From Ardenticatena maritima (GTDB lineage Bacteria > Chloroflexota > Anaerolineae > Ardenticatenales > Ardenticatenaceae), in NCBI RefSeq assembly GCF_001306175.1, contig NZ_LGKN01000005.1, positions 186,001-250,000 on the forward strand: a DNA stretch of 64,000 nucleotides, written 5' to 3'. Shown here piece after piece: positions 54,901 to 62,043 of this stretch; positions within the stretch are counted from its first letter, which is position 1; each line of letters starts with the position of its first letter. A model generated the notes under the pieces. The model did not search any database, was not told the DNA's origin, and saw nothing but the letters and a program-made list of their open reading frames with translations. A program made the position numbers and the translations under genes.

Positions 54901-55118
54901 TAGCGTGGGAAGATGTCTTTGTAGACACGTGTCAGCACGTGCCCGATATGCGGCAAACCGTTCGCCGTGGGCGGTCCTTCGTAGAAGACCCAGGGCTCCG
55001 CTCCTTCGCGCTGTTCGACGCTTTTTTCAAAAATGCGGTTTTGTTTCCAGAAGTCGAGAATACGTTTTTCTTCTTCAACAAACTGTGGTTTATTGGAAAC
55101 CGGCTCGAAAACAGTCAT
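51990..55118 (-). CDS. ileS: Isoleucyl-tRNA synthetase, type 2 (eukaryote-like)
   Basis: 1042 residues. HIGH box PPTANGLPHIGH (about 49-60), KMSKS box GQKMSKSKGNVVDPW (about 596), the CP1 editing domain with LLAWTTTPWTLPGNVAL, and a long C-terminal region (ADYNLTDRIVVWV) are of the type-2 class, which is generally mupirocin-insensitive. It charges tRNA-Ile. The start follows AAAGGAGGGAG. It is the last gene of a four-gene operon under an isoleucine T-box (57086-57375). Confidence 0.97.
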   Translation of the reverse strand: MTVFEPVSNKPQFVEEEKRILDFWKQNRIFEKSVEQREGAEPWVFYEGPPTANGLPHIGHVLTRVYKDIFPRYRTMKGRYVLRKAGWDTHGLPVELEVEKQLGLTGKKQIEEYGVAEFNKLCRESVFRYVEKWRELTDRIGFWIDLDHPYVTMENSYIETIWWILKNFWERDLLYRDYKVVPYCPRCGTPLASHEVSLGYAETEDPSVYVKFPVADEEGVYLLAWTTTPWTLPGNVALAVGEDIDYVKVRHGDDVLILAKERLSVLDGDYEILAEMKGKDLAGIHYRPLYRFLPVEQEYAYVVTADFVSIEDGTGIVHIAPAFGADDMNVGRQYGLPVLLTVNDEGRFIPEVKPWAGMFVKEADPLIIEDLQRRGLLYKAETYVHNYPFCWRCKTPLLYYARPTWYIQTTRYKEQLLENNRKINWVPEHIRDGRFGNWLENNIDWALGRERYWATPLPVWTCDECGEMVCIGSVKELEERTGQDLSDLDLHRPYVDEITFACEACGGTMRRVPEVIDVWFDSGAMPYAQWHYPFENEDIFKQQYPADFICEAVDQTRGWFYSLHAISTLLFNQPAYKNCVVLGLILDEEGQKMSKSKGNVVDPWDVLNVHGADAVRWYFFVSAPPWAERRFGVNVVEEVVRRFLLTLWNTYAFFVTYANIADWNPATGETPPVAERPLMDKWLLSELHQLIKTVDAKLDGFDATGAARAIDAFVDQLSNWYVRRNRRRFWDGDAAAFATLYETLVLLSQLLAPFTPFLADNLWQNLVRRVRPDAAESVHLTDFPVADDALIDETLNEQMALVQTIASLGLSARNKAQLKVRQPLRAVVVSLPAEERAALENPEMQAILLDELNVKELRFASSDELATYKVGPNPAKLGPKYGKLFKALREYLNTEDNTPIARALLAGQTATVTVEGQTLEIAPDEATVETLDAPGYAVVTEGPYTVAVTTDVDDALRREGLARDIVRHLNQLRKEADYNLTDRIVVWVHGDSVQEVLDEWRDYIAREALATEVKTDAPPADVDAQQRVALDGGEVVLAVKRP

Positions 55119-55148
55119 TGACTCCCTCCTTTTTGAGGATTTTTGCGC

Positions 55149-55721
55149 TCAGTGCCCCAACCAGTGCACACTGTTGCTCCGATCGTGATGCGTGATACGC
55201 CAGCCCCCAAACTGATTGAGCAAGGCAAGCGCCTCATCGCGCAACGCCGCCATGCGGGCGTCGCGGGCTTTCCAGCGCCCGCTCAACTGCTGAACCACCA
55301 GGTCGCTGTCGCCGCGCACTTCCAGCCGATAGGCGGCGGGGTCTTTTCCATGTGCGCGGATTTTGTCCAACAAGAGCCGCACGGCTTCGATGAGCGTCTT
55401 GTATTCGGCTTCGTTGTTGGTCAAACTGCCCTCAAAGTCGAAGCGTTGCACTTTGCGTTGTCCCGTATCCGTGCGCACAAGCATGGCGCTTCCGTAGCCT
55501 TTGCCGGGGTTGCCCTTGCTCCCTCCATCGAAAATCAGCACATAATGCACGTCTTGCGGCCAGGTTGCGGCGCCTGAAGCCGCAGGGCGCAGGTGTTGCG
55601 CGGCACGCAAAGCCTCGGCAAGGTCGTTTTCCTGCCACAAGCGTGCGAACAACGTGCGCCGTTCCTCTTCGCTCAGCGCCCGAATGCGCGCCAGGATGTC
55701 GTCCATGCGATTGGTGCTCAT
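55149..55721 (-). CDS. RNase H-like (RVT_3) protein, last catalytic Asp replaced
   Basis: 190 residues. An N-terminal helical region (about 1-50; LARIRALSEEERRTLFARLW) precedes an RNase HI-like fold. Three acidic residues are visible: Asp in YVLIFDGGSKGNPG, Glu in LTNNEAEYKTLIEA and Asp in VRGDSDLVVQQL. At the fourth position, where RVT_3 members read N-x-x-AD-xLA, this protein ends RSNSVHWLGH, so His replaces Asp. It would cut RNA in RNA-DNA hybrids if active; the change may weaken catalysis. It lies between an unknown gene (4 nt) and ileS (30 nt) in the isoleucine T-box operon. Confidence 0.87.
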   Translation of the reverse strand: MSTNRMDDILARIRALSEEERRTLFARLWQENDLAEALRAAQHLRPAASGAATWPQDVHYVLIFDGGSKGNPGKGYGSAMLVRTDTGQRKVQRFDFEGSLTNNEAEYKTLIEAVRLLLDKIRAHGKDPAAYRLEVRGDSDLVVQQLSGRWKARDARMAALRDEALALLNQFGGWRITHHDRSNSVHWLGH

Positions 55722-55725
55722 CGGC

Positions 55726-56346
55726 TTACCACCCTCGTCGCGTCAAATGTGCCGTGTAGGCGGGCGTTTGGGCTTGCAATAGCATTCCCGCGTCGTCCAG
55801 CCAGAGCGTCGCGCTGAAATCGTCGCCGCTGAGCGTGTAGCGATGCGCGGCAATGGGCTGACCGCCCAGCGTCAGCGTCTCCGTTTCAGGCGGGGCGATG
55901 TGCAGCGTGCGTTCTTCCCAATGCAGGCGTCCCCCCGGCGCGGCTGACACCACCAGGGCGGAGACGTCGCCCCTGGGGGGCGACTGCCAGAGAGGGACCG
56001 CCGCAAACGGCGTCAGGACGATCTGCACGGGGGGAATCGCCTGGCGTCCCGCCACACGGTTGTCGGCAATCAGCACGCTATCGTCAAAGAAGGTGTAGGT
56101 CTGCTCGTGGCGACCGTCCGCCAGGGAGACACGCACTTGCAGGCGGTCAAGCACGCCCGTCGGCGAGAGGATGACATGCACCAGGCGCGTGTGCGCGCCC
56201 GTCTGCTCAATGCGCACCAGTCTGCTGCCGTCGGGTGCGCGGTAGTGCTCCCACGTTTCGAGATACGCGCCGCTGGCGTCTTCGACCTGCGCCGTGCCGC
56301 TTTGCACTAGCGCTTCCCCTTTGCGCGGCGGGTGAAGATAGTTCAC
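55726..56346 (-). CDS. Unrecognised beta-rich protein in the ileS operon
   Basis: 206 residues starting with GTG that overlaps the stop of the AlaX-like gene (GTGA). No signal peptide is seen. The sequence is mostly beta strands, for example SRLVRIEQTGAHTRLVHVILS, EQTYTFFDDSVLIADNRV and HRYTLSGDDFSATLWLDDAG, in the style of lipocalin/DUF3108-like barrels; I cannot name a family. The coupled translation with AlaX-like and RNase H-like genes is the only functional hint. Confidence 0.78.
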   Translation of the reverse strand: MNYLHPPRKGEALVQSGTAQVEDASGAYLETWEHYRAPDGSRLVRIEQTGAHTRLVHVILSPTGVLDRLQVRVSLADGRHEQTYTFFDDSVLIADNRVAGRQAIPPVQIVLTPFAAVPLWQSPPRGDVSALVVSAAPGGRLHWEERTLHIAPPETETLTLGGQPIAAHRYTLSGDDFSATLWLDDAGMLLQAQTPAYTAHLTRRGW

Positions 56347-57065
56347 AGTCCCTCCTCCAAGGCAATCATCAGGCGCTTGTTGATGCGCCCCTTGCTTTTG
56401 TAGCCCACAATTTTGATGGCGCCGACTTCGCGGGTGTTGGCGACGTGCGTGCCACCGTCGGCTTGCAAATCCAGCCCCACAATTTCCACCACACGCACTT
56501 CCTGAATGTGCGGCGGCAAGAGGTTGATTTTGGTGCGAATCAAGTCGGGAATTTGGAAGGCTTCTTCACGTGGGAGAATCGCCACGCGCACTTCACGCGC
56601 GGCGGCGACTTCGGCGTTGATTTTTTCCTCGATTTCCTGCACAAGGTCTTTGTGCAAGTGCTCAAACTCAAAATCCATACGCCCCCGACCCGGCTCCATG
56701 TTGCCGCCCGTCACCTGCGCGCCGTAATCGCGCCAGACGACGCCGCACAAAATGTGCATGGCGGTGTGGGTGCGCATGAGCAGGTAGCGCCGCTCCCAAT
56801 CCAGCACACCATGCACAGGCGCGCCCAGCGCAGGGCGCGCGTCGCCTTCAAGCAGGTGGACAATCTGCCCATCGAGGCGCTTCACGCCCACCACGCGGTA
56901 GGTGTTGCCTTCGGCGTCTGTCAGCATGCCCGTGTCGGCGGGCTGCCCGCCGCCGCCCGGATAGAAGGCGGTGCGGTCGAGCACGACACCTTCATCGCGC
57001 ACGGCGCGCACCGTGGCGTCAAATTCTCGCAGATAACTGTCCATTTGGTAGAGCAACTCGGTCAA
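56343..57065 (-). CDS. AlaX-like alanyl-tRNA editing protein
   Basis: 240 residues. The N-terminal part (about 1-85; VVLDRTAFYPGGGGQPADTGML) is the AlaX-M type barrel. The editing core follows with HxxxH in RTHTAMHIL (about 98-102) and a second metal site QADGGTHVANT, where the usual CxxxH has Asp in place of Cys. The GGNMEPGRGRMDFEF and GRINKRLMIAL blocks are conserved. AlaX hydrolyses Ser-tRNA(Ala) or Gly-tRNA(Ala) in trans. The gene is first in an operon under an isoleucine-type T-box and ending with ileS, so its tRNA substrate may differ; this is inference. Confidence 0.9.
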   Translation of the reverse strand: MTELLYQMDSYLREFDATVRAVRDEGVVLDRTAFYPGGGGQPADTGMLTDAEGNTYRVVGVKRLDGQIVHLLEGDARPALGAPVHGVLDWERRYLLMRTHTAMHILCGVVWRDYGAQVTGGNMEPGRGRMDFEFEHLHKDLVQEIEEKINAEVAAAREVRVAILPREEAFQIPDLIRTKINLLPPHIQEVRVVEIVGLDLQADGGTHVANTREVGAIKIVGYKSKGRINKRLMIALEEGL

Positions 57066-57085
57066 GGGAGCCTCCTTTTCGCATC

Positions 57086-57375
57086 AAAAAACGCTCGCCC
57101 CGTCAAGGGACGAGCGTTTGGCTCGCGGTACCACCCTTGTTGCCTGCACAGGCAGGCCACTCCTGACGGGTGCCAGTACACCCGCGCCGTTGGTAACGGA
57201 CGGCGACCCCCGTCTCCGTCTACTCCGCCGCACGGCGTTTCGGGGAGAGGCTCGGGAAGGATTTTCGGTGCGTCGTAGGCGTTGGGCTTCCACCATCCCC
57301 AACTCGCTGGCGCCCCGGTGCGCACCTACTCGTTTCCGTCATCGCCTTTTGCGTATGCACTTGTGCAGTGCTGTT
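57086..57375 (-). ncRNA. T-box leader, isoleucine (AUC specifier)
   Basis: On the minus strand the T-box AGGGTGGTACCGCG is at 57137-57124, followed by a terminator (AACGCTCG near 57118-57111 with CGAGCGTT near 57097-57090, then T-run). Stem I shows GAGTA then GGTGCG pairing with CGCACC just before GAAA-ATC, the same arrangement as the valine leader. The specifier is ATC (57262-57260), an isoleucine codon. The downstream genes are alaX-like, an unknown gene, RNase H-like and ileS, so the specifier predicts ileS at the operon's end. Uncharged tRNA-Ile should prevent termination. Confidence 0.93.
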
Positions 57376-57381
57376 GACGCT

Positions 57382-57410
57382 TTTTTACGGCAAAGTGGGT
57401 GTTGTGTCAA
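57382..57410 (-). promoter_or_regulatory. Promoter of the isoleucine T-box operon
   Basis: On the minus strand TTGACA (57410-57405), 17 nt, TAAAAA (57387-57382). The -35 element overlaps the recN stop codon. Confidence 0.65.
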
Positions 57411-59149
57411 ACCTGCCGCGCGGCGCGGCGCAATTCCACCGCCGCTTCCCACGCCGATTCGCCTGTGCCGAGCATCATCGCCAGTTCGGCAAGGCGGTTT
57501 TGTTCGTCCAGCCGTTCCACGCGCGTGAGGGTGCGCCCGCCTTCGACGACTTTGTGAATGCGAAAATGCACGTCGCCAAAGGCGGCGAGTTGCGGCAAGT
57601 GGGTGACGCAAAGCACCTGATGGCGTTCCGCCAAACCGCGCAATTTGCGCCCCACCACGCCCCCCAGGCGTCCCCCAATGCCCGTGTCAATCTCGTCGAA
57701 GATGAGGGTGGGCGTTTCGTCGGCATGCCCCAGCACGGTTTTGAGCGCAAGCATGAGCCGCGCCGTTTCACCACCCGACGCGACACGCGCCATCGGCTTG
57801 AGCGGTTCGCCCGGGTTGGTGGAGACCAGGAATTCGATACGGTCGAACCCACTGGCGTCGAAGGCGTAGCGGGCGGTGGGGTCGTTGTCGAATGCGTCGG
57901 GCACGGGCGCCCCCTCGGGGGATGGCTGCCAGGTGAAGGCAACGTCGAGGCGCGAATGCCCCAGCCGCAAATCCCGCAATTCGTGTTCGACGGCGGCGCA
58001 GAGTTGGCGTGCGGCTTCACGCCGGGCGCGGCTCAGTTCCACCCCCAGGCGACCGATGTCGTGGAGCAGGGCTTCTTCCTGTTCGCGCAGTTCCGCCAGG
58101 CGCACTTCGGCGTCGGCGAGGTCTTGCAGTTCTTGTTCGGCGCGGGCGGCAACCGCCAGCACTTCTTCAATGGAATCGCCATATTTGCGTTTGAGGTGGA
58201 AAATCTGGTCGAGCCGCCGCTCAATTTCCTGCAACCGCGCGGGATTGTACTCCACACGCTCCATGTAGTCGCTAAGGGTGTGCGCCACGTCATCGAGGAT
58301 GGCGGCGGCGGTTTGGACGTCGTTGGCTTGTTCGCGCAGGCGTTCATCGAGCCGCGCCAGTTCGTTCAACGCCCGCTGGACTTCGCCGAGCATATCCAAC
58401 ACGGCTTGTTGTTCGTCGCTGCCCTCGTAGAGCAAGGTGTAGGCTTGTTGTGAGAGCAACGCCAGGCGCTCGGCGTTGGCGAGCAAGCGCCGTTCGGCTT
58501 GCAGAGTTTCTTCCTCGTCGGGGGCAAGGTTGGCTTGCCGAATTTCTTCGACGATGTAGGTCAGACGGTCAACACGTTGGGCGAGTTCGCGCTCGCTGAG
58601 CGCCAGCGCTTCGCGGGCTTTGCGCACCTGCTGCCATTCGGCGACTTTGGCGGCGAATTGGGCGCGCAGGTCGAGCGTGCCGGCAAAGCGGTCGAGCAGG
58701 CGCAGTTGGGTGCGGGGGCGCAAGAGCGACAGGTGCTCGCTTTGCCCGTGAATGTCCACAAACTGTTCGCCCACGGCCTGGAGCAGTTTCAGCGGCACGG
58801 GACGCCCGTTGATGCGACAAATGTTCTGCCCATGCAGGCGCACTTCGCGCGTGAGGATGATGGTGTCGAGCGGGTCGTCGGCTTCAACCAAGCCGCGCTC
58901 CTGCAAACGGGGGCGGAGTGTGCGCGCCAGCCGTTCATCCACCAGGAAGACGCCTTCCACCAGGGCGCGGTCGGTGCCGGCGCGTACCACGTCGCTTTGC
59001 GCGCGATCGCCCAAGAGCAAGCCAACCGCGTCAATGATGATGGATTTCCCCGCCCCGGTTTCACCGGTGAGCACGTTCAAGCCCGGTTCAAACTGGACAC
59101 GGATTTCATCAATGATGGCGAAGTTGCGGATGGTGAGTTCGGCCAGCAT
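57407..59149 (-). CDS. recN: DNA repair protein RecN
   Basis: 580 residues of the SMC-like RecN family. Walker A GETGAGKSI (about 31-39) near the N-terminus, a long central coiled coil (about 150-370) and the C-terminal head with VASGGETARLMLALKTVL and FDEIDTGIGGRLG. It acts in double-strand break repair by tethering DNA ends. The ATG at 59149 follows AAAGGTAG and gives the family N-terminus MLAELTIRNFAIID. It begins 23 nt after murE. Confidence 0.97.
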   Translation of the reverse strand: MLAELTIRNFAIIDEIRVQFEPGLNVLTGETGAGKSIIIDAVGLLLGDRAQSDVVRAGTDRALVEGVFLVDERLARTLRPRLQERGLVEADDPLDTIILTREVRLHGQNICRINGRPVPLKLLQAVGEQFVDIHGQSEHLSLLRPRTQLRLLDRFAGTLDLRAQFAAKVAEWQQVRKAREALALSERELAQRVDRLTYIVEEIRQANLAPDEEETLQAERRLLANAERLALLSQQAYTLLYEGSDEQQAVLDMLGEVQRALNELARLDERLREQANDVQTAAAILDDVAHTLSDYMERVEYNPARLQEIERRLDQIFHLKRKYGDSIEEVLAVAARAEQELQDLADAEVRLAELREQEEALLHDIGRLGVELSRARREAARQLCAAVEHELRDLRLGHSRLDVAFTWQPSPEGAPVPDAFDNDPTARYAFDASGFDRIEFLVSTNPGEPLKPMARVASGGETARLMLALKTVLGHADETPTLIFDEIDTGIGGRLGGVVGRKLRGLAERHQVLCVTHLPQLAAFGDVHFRIHKVVEGGRTLTRVERLDEQNRLAELAMMLGTGESAWEAAVELRRAARQV

Positions 59150-59172
59150 AGGCAGACTACCTTTGTGATGGC

Positions 59173-60720
59173 TCAGGATGGTTGTTGATGGGCGGTGAAG
59201 CCCAAGCGTTGCAAGGCAGCACGCACGGCGTCGTGTTCGCTCCACGGGTATTCGGTGGTGCCGTAGCACATGGTGGGTTCGTGCCCTTTGCCGCACGTGA
59301 GCACAACGTCGCCGGGTTGGGCTTGCGCCACGGCGTAGGCAATGGCTTCGGCGCGGTCGGGAATGCGCACATAGTCGCGCCCTTCCTCTGCGCCTTCGGC
59401 TTCCGCCCCGGCGGCGATTTCGGCGATGATGGCGTTCACGTCCTCGGTGCGCGGGTCTTCGGCGGTCAGCACTGCGAGATCCGCCAGGCGTGCGGCGACG
59501 CGCCCCATCATGCCCCGTTTGGCGCGGTCGCGCAACCCCGCCGAACCAAAGACGACAATCACGCGCCCGTCGGTCATGGCGCGGGCGGCGGTGAGCGCCT
59601 GTTCAAGCGAGACGGGCGTATGCGCAAAGTCAATCAGGACGAGGAAAGGTTGCCCCATGTCCACGGGTTCCATGCGCCCTTTCACGCGCTGAACGGCCTC
59701 AATGCCTGCCTGAATGGCGGGAATATCTGCGCCGTGGGCAATGCCGGCGGCAACAGCGGCGAGCACGTTGTACACGTTGAACGGACCAAGCAGATGCGTA
59801 TGCACGTCGAACGTGCCCAACGGCGACGCAACGCGCACGGTTGTACCGCTATTGTCGTAGCGCACCTGTTCGGCGCGCACGTCGGCGGGCTGTTCAACCG
59901 CGTAGGTCAAATAGCGCTCAGCGGGAATGGGGCGCAGGTACGCAAAACTGCTGTCATCGGCGTTGAGGATGCTCACCTTGGGCGTGTTGGGCTTGTGCGG
60001 CGTGTTCATCAGGTGCTCGAAAAGCATTGCCTTGGCGCGGCGGTAGTTTTCGAGCGTCCCGTGGAAATCCAGATGCTCGTGCGTGATGTTGGTGACGATG
60101 GCGGTATCGAACGCGATACCGGTGACACGGTGTTGCGCCAGCCCGTGCGATGTTACTTCCAGCACGGCGGTTGTCACCCCCGCCTCAACCATGTGGCGCA
60201 AATACTGTTGCAATTCCAGCGCGTCGGGGGTGGTGGTGTGCGGCGCTGTTTCAAAGTGTTGGCCGCCAATGGTCGCGCCGATGGTGGTGAGCACCCCCAC
60301 ATGCTCGCCGGCGGCGCTCAAGACACTGCTCACCAGCGTGGTGGTGGTGGTTTTGCCGTCGGTGCCTGTGATGCCCACCACACGCATGCGTTGCGAGGGA
60401 TGCCCATGCCAGGCGGCGGCAAGCCATGCCAGGGCTTCGCGCCCATCGCGCACGCGGATGTAGGGCACGGGCAACGCGCCGACGTCCTCAGGAGCGGCTT
60501 CGCCGACCACAGCGGCGGCGCCGCGCGCCACGGCGTCGCCGATGAAGCGGTGCCCATCCACACTCACGCCACGATAGGCGACAAAAAGCGTGCCCGGCTG
60601 AACAGCACGCGAGTCGGCGGTGATACCGCGAATGGCAAGGTTGGCAAGCGGTGATGGTGTTTCCGCCCACGGCAACGCCGCAAGCAGGGTTGCAAGCAAA
60701 ACGTGCGTCTCGGTGGTCAT
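59173..60720 (-). CDS. murE: UDP-N-acetylmuramoyl-tripeptide synthetase (MurE)
   Basis: 515 residues with three Mur ligase domains. Substrate-binding ITADSRAVQPGTLFVAYRG (about 31-49), ATP site GITGTDGKTTTT (about 121), THEHLDFHGTLENYRRAK with carbamylated-lysine region, and the C-terminal FGSAGLRDRAKRGMM. The amino-acid-selectivity motif, DNPR in meso-diaminopimelate enzymes, reads AEDPRTED here, so the added residue may be lysine, ornithine or another diamino acid. It adds the third stem-peptide residue in the cytoplasm. The ATG at 60720 is by homology, with AAGGGG upstream. No other mur gene is near. Confidence 0.94.
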   Translation of the reverse strand: MTTETHVLLATLLAALPWAETPSPLANLAIRGITADSRAVQPGTLFVAYRGVSVDGHRFIGDAVARGAAAVVGEAAPEDVGALPVPYIRVRDGREALAWLAAAWHGHPSQRMRVVGITGTDGKTTTTTLVSSVLSAAGEHVGVLTTIGATIGGQHFETAPHTTTPDALELQQYLRHMVEAGVTTAVLEVTSHGLAQHRVTGIAFDTAIVTNITHEHLDFHGTLENYRRAKAMLFEHLMNTPHKPNTPKVSILNADDSSFAYLRPIPAERYLTYAVEQPADVRAEQVRYDNSGTTVRVASPLGTFDVHTHLLGPFNVYNVLAAVAAGIAHGADIPAIQAGIEAVQRVKGRMEPVDMGQPFLVLIDFAHTPVSLEQALTAARAMTDGRVIVVFGSAGLRDRAKRGMMGRVAARLADLAVLTAEDPRTEDVNAIIAEIAAGAEAEGAEEGRDYVRIPDRAEAIAYAVAQAQPGDVVLTCGKGHEPTMCYGTTEYPWSEHDAVRAALQRLGFTAHQQPS

Positions 60721-60840
60721 GCCATAACCCCTTACAATATCAAAGTCGAACAGTTTGTATTTTGATGTGTTCGGGCAAATTGGCAATTGCAAGGCGTCTC
60801 GCTCGCGCCGATTTTGTCTCTTTTTTCACAAAATTGCCTC

Positions 60841-60868
60841 TTGACAAGCCTTGTTTTTGTGATATACT
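60841..60868 (+). promoter_or_regulatory. lacI-family gene promoter
   Basis: Consensus TTGACA (60841-60846), 16-nt spacer, TATACT (60863-60868). Confidence 0.75.
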
Positions 60869-60897
60869 TGGGAACGTTCCCAGTGAGAACGTTCCAA
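60869..60897. promoter_or_regulatory. Tandem LacI-type operators
   Basis: A perfect 14-bp palindrome TGGGAACGTTCCCA (60869-60882) and a second near-palindrome TGAGAACGTTCCAA (60884-60897). Their centres are 15 bp apart, directly after the -10 element of the regulator gene. They share GAACGTTC, as expected for autorepression by the adjacent LacI-family protein. Confidence 0.8.
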
Positions 60898-60914
60898 AAA
60901 AAGGGGTGAACGGG

Positions 60915-61949
60915 GTGGCTACGATTTACGACGTTGCCAAACGAGCCGGCGTCTCTCGCTCAACTGTCTCGCGCGTTTTGAACAATCAACCGGGCGTCCA
61001 TCCGGAAACGCGCGAGCGCGTTCTGGCAGCCGTGCGTGAACTCAACTATCACCCAAATTTTGCGGCGCGCGCCCTCAAACGCCAGCGCGCCGATGCAGTG
61101 GGGGTCATCATTCCTTCTTCGTTCCGCGAACCCCGTTCCGATGAACCACGCGGCTACTACTTCACCGAAATCATCCGCGGTGCCTACAACTACTTCACCG
61201 AGCACCGCATGGCTGTGACCTTGTTGGACGACGAAGGCACGTTTGAGTTTTATCAATCCATCTTCGAGCGGCGCCAGGTGGACGGTATCCTCTTCATTGA
61301 CCTTGAATTGGGCTCTGACATGACGCGCCGCCTGAAATCACTGGGGTTTCCATTTGTGGTGATCGGCAACGCCAGCGAGCCCGACGTTGTTGGAGTGGAC
61401 GTGGACAACTACGGGAGTTCCCAACGTGTGGTGCAGTATCTGTACAGTCAGGGGCACCGCCGCATTGCCATCATCAACGGTCCGGAGCGGCGCTTAGCCA
61501 GCCGCGACCGTCGGGCGGGTTTTTTGGCGGCGATTGAGCACCTGGGGCTGGATTTCCCGGAAGCATACGACCAGCCCGGCGATTTTAGCGAGCGCTCCGG
61601 TCAAAAAGCCATGCGCCGCCTGCTTCAGGTTTCACCTCGCCCCACAGCCGTTTACGCCATCAACGACCGCATGGCCATCGGCGCGATTCGCGCCGCACGC
61701 GATGCGGGGCTGAACGTGCCGGACGATATCAGCGTGGTGGGGTTCGACGATATCCCCGTCGCGCCGTATATCAACCCACCACTGACCACGATGCGCCAGC
61801 CGCTGTATGAACTTGGAGCGGAAGCGGCGCGCCTGCTGCATGAAATCATCGCCAACGGCGCGGCAAGTGTGAGCCGCGTTGTGTTGCCTGCAACGCTCAT
61901 TGAACGTAACACCGTTGCCTTACGAACAGAATCGCCGGAAAGGGGGTGA
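60915..61949 (+). CDS. LacI-family transcriptional regulator
   Basis: 344 residues with GTG start preceded by AAGGGGTGAACGG. The HTH is MATIYDVAKRAGVSRSTVSRVLNN followed by the hinge helix HPNFAARALKRQRADAVGV. A periplasmic-binding-type sugar domain (about 60-340) has IINGPERRLASRDRRAGF and the SVVGFDDIPVAPYINPPLTTMRQP signature. It should repress itself and the following malE/malF genes until an oligosaccharide binds. The maltodextrin assignment comes from the neighbours. Confidence 0.95.
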   Translation: MATIYDVAKRAGVSRSTVSRVLNNQPGVHPETRERVLAAVRELNYHPNFAARALKRQRADAVGVIIPSSFREPRSDEPRGYYFTEIIRGAYNYFTEHRMAVTLLDDEGTFEFYQSIFERRQVDGILFIDLELGSDMTRRLKSLGFPFVVIGNASEPDVVGVDVDNYGSSQRVVQYLYSQGHRRIAIINGPERRLASRDRRAGFLAAIEHLGLDFPEAYDQPGDFSERSGQKAMRRLLQVSPRPTAVYAINDRMAIGAIRAARDAGLNVPDDISVVGFDDIPVAPYINPPLTTMRQPLYELGAEAARLLHEIIANGAASVSRVVLPATLIERNTVALRTESPERG

Positions 61950-62043
61950 GGCCTGGCTTGAAGTGAATGTTGTCTGTTTGTCCTGCTGGCTGTTTGTCGT
62001 TTGACAACCAATGAACCAAGTCTCGACAGGAGGGAAAGAGACG

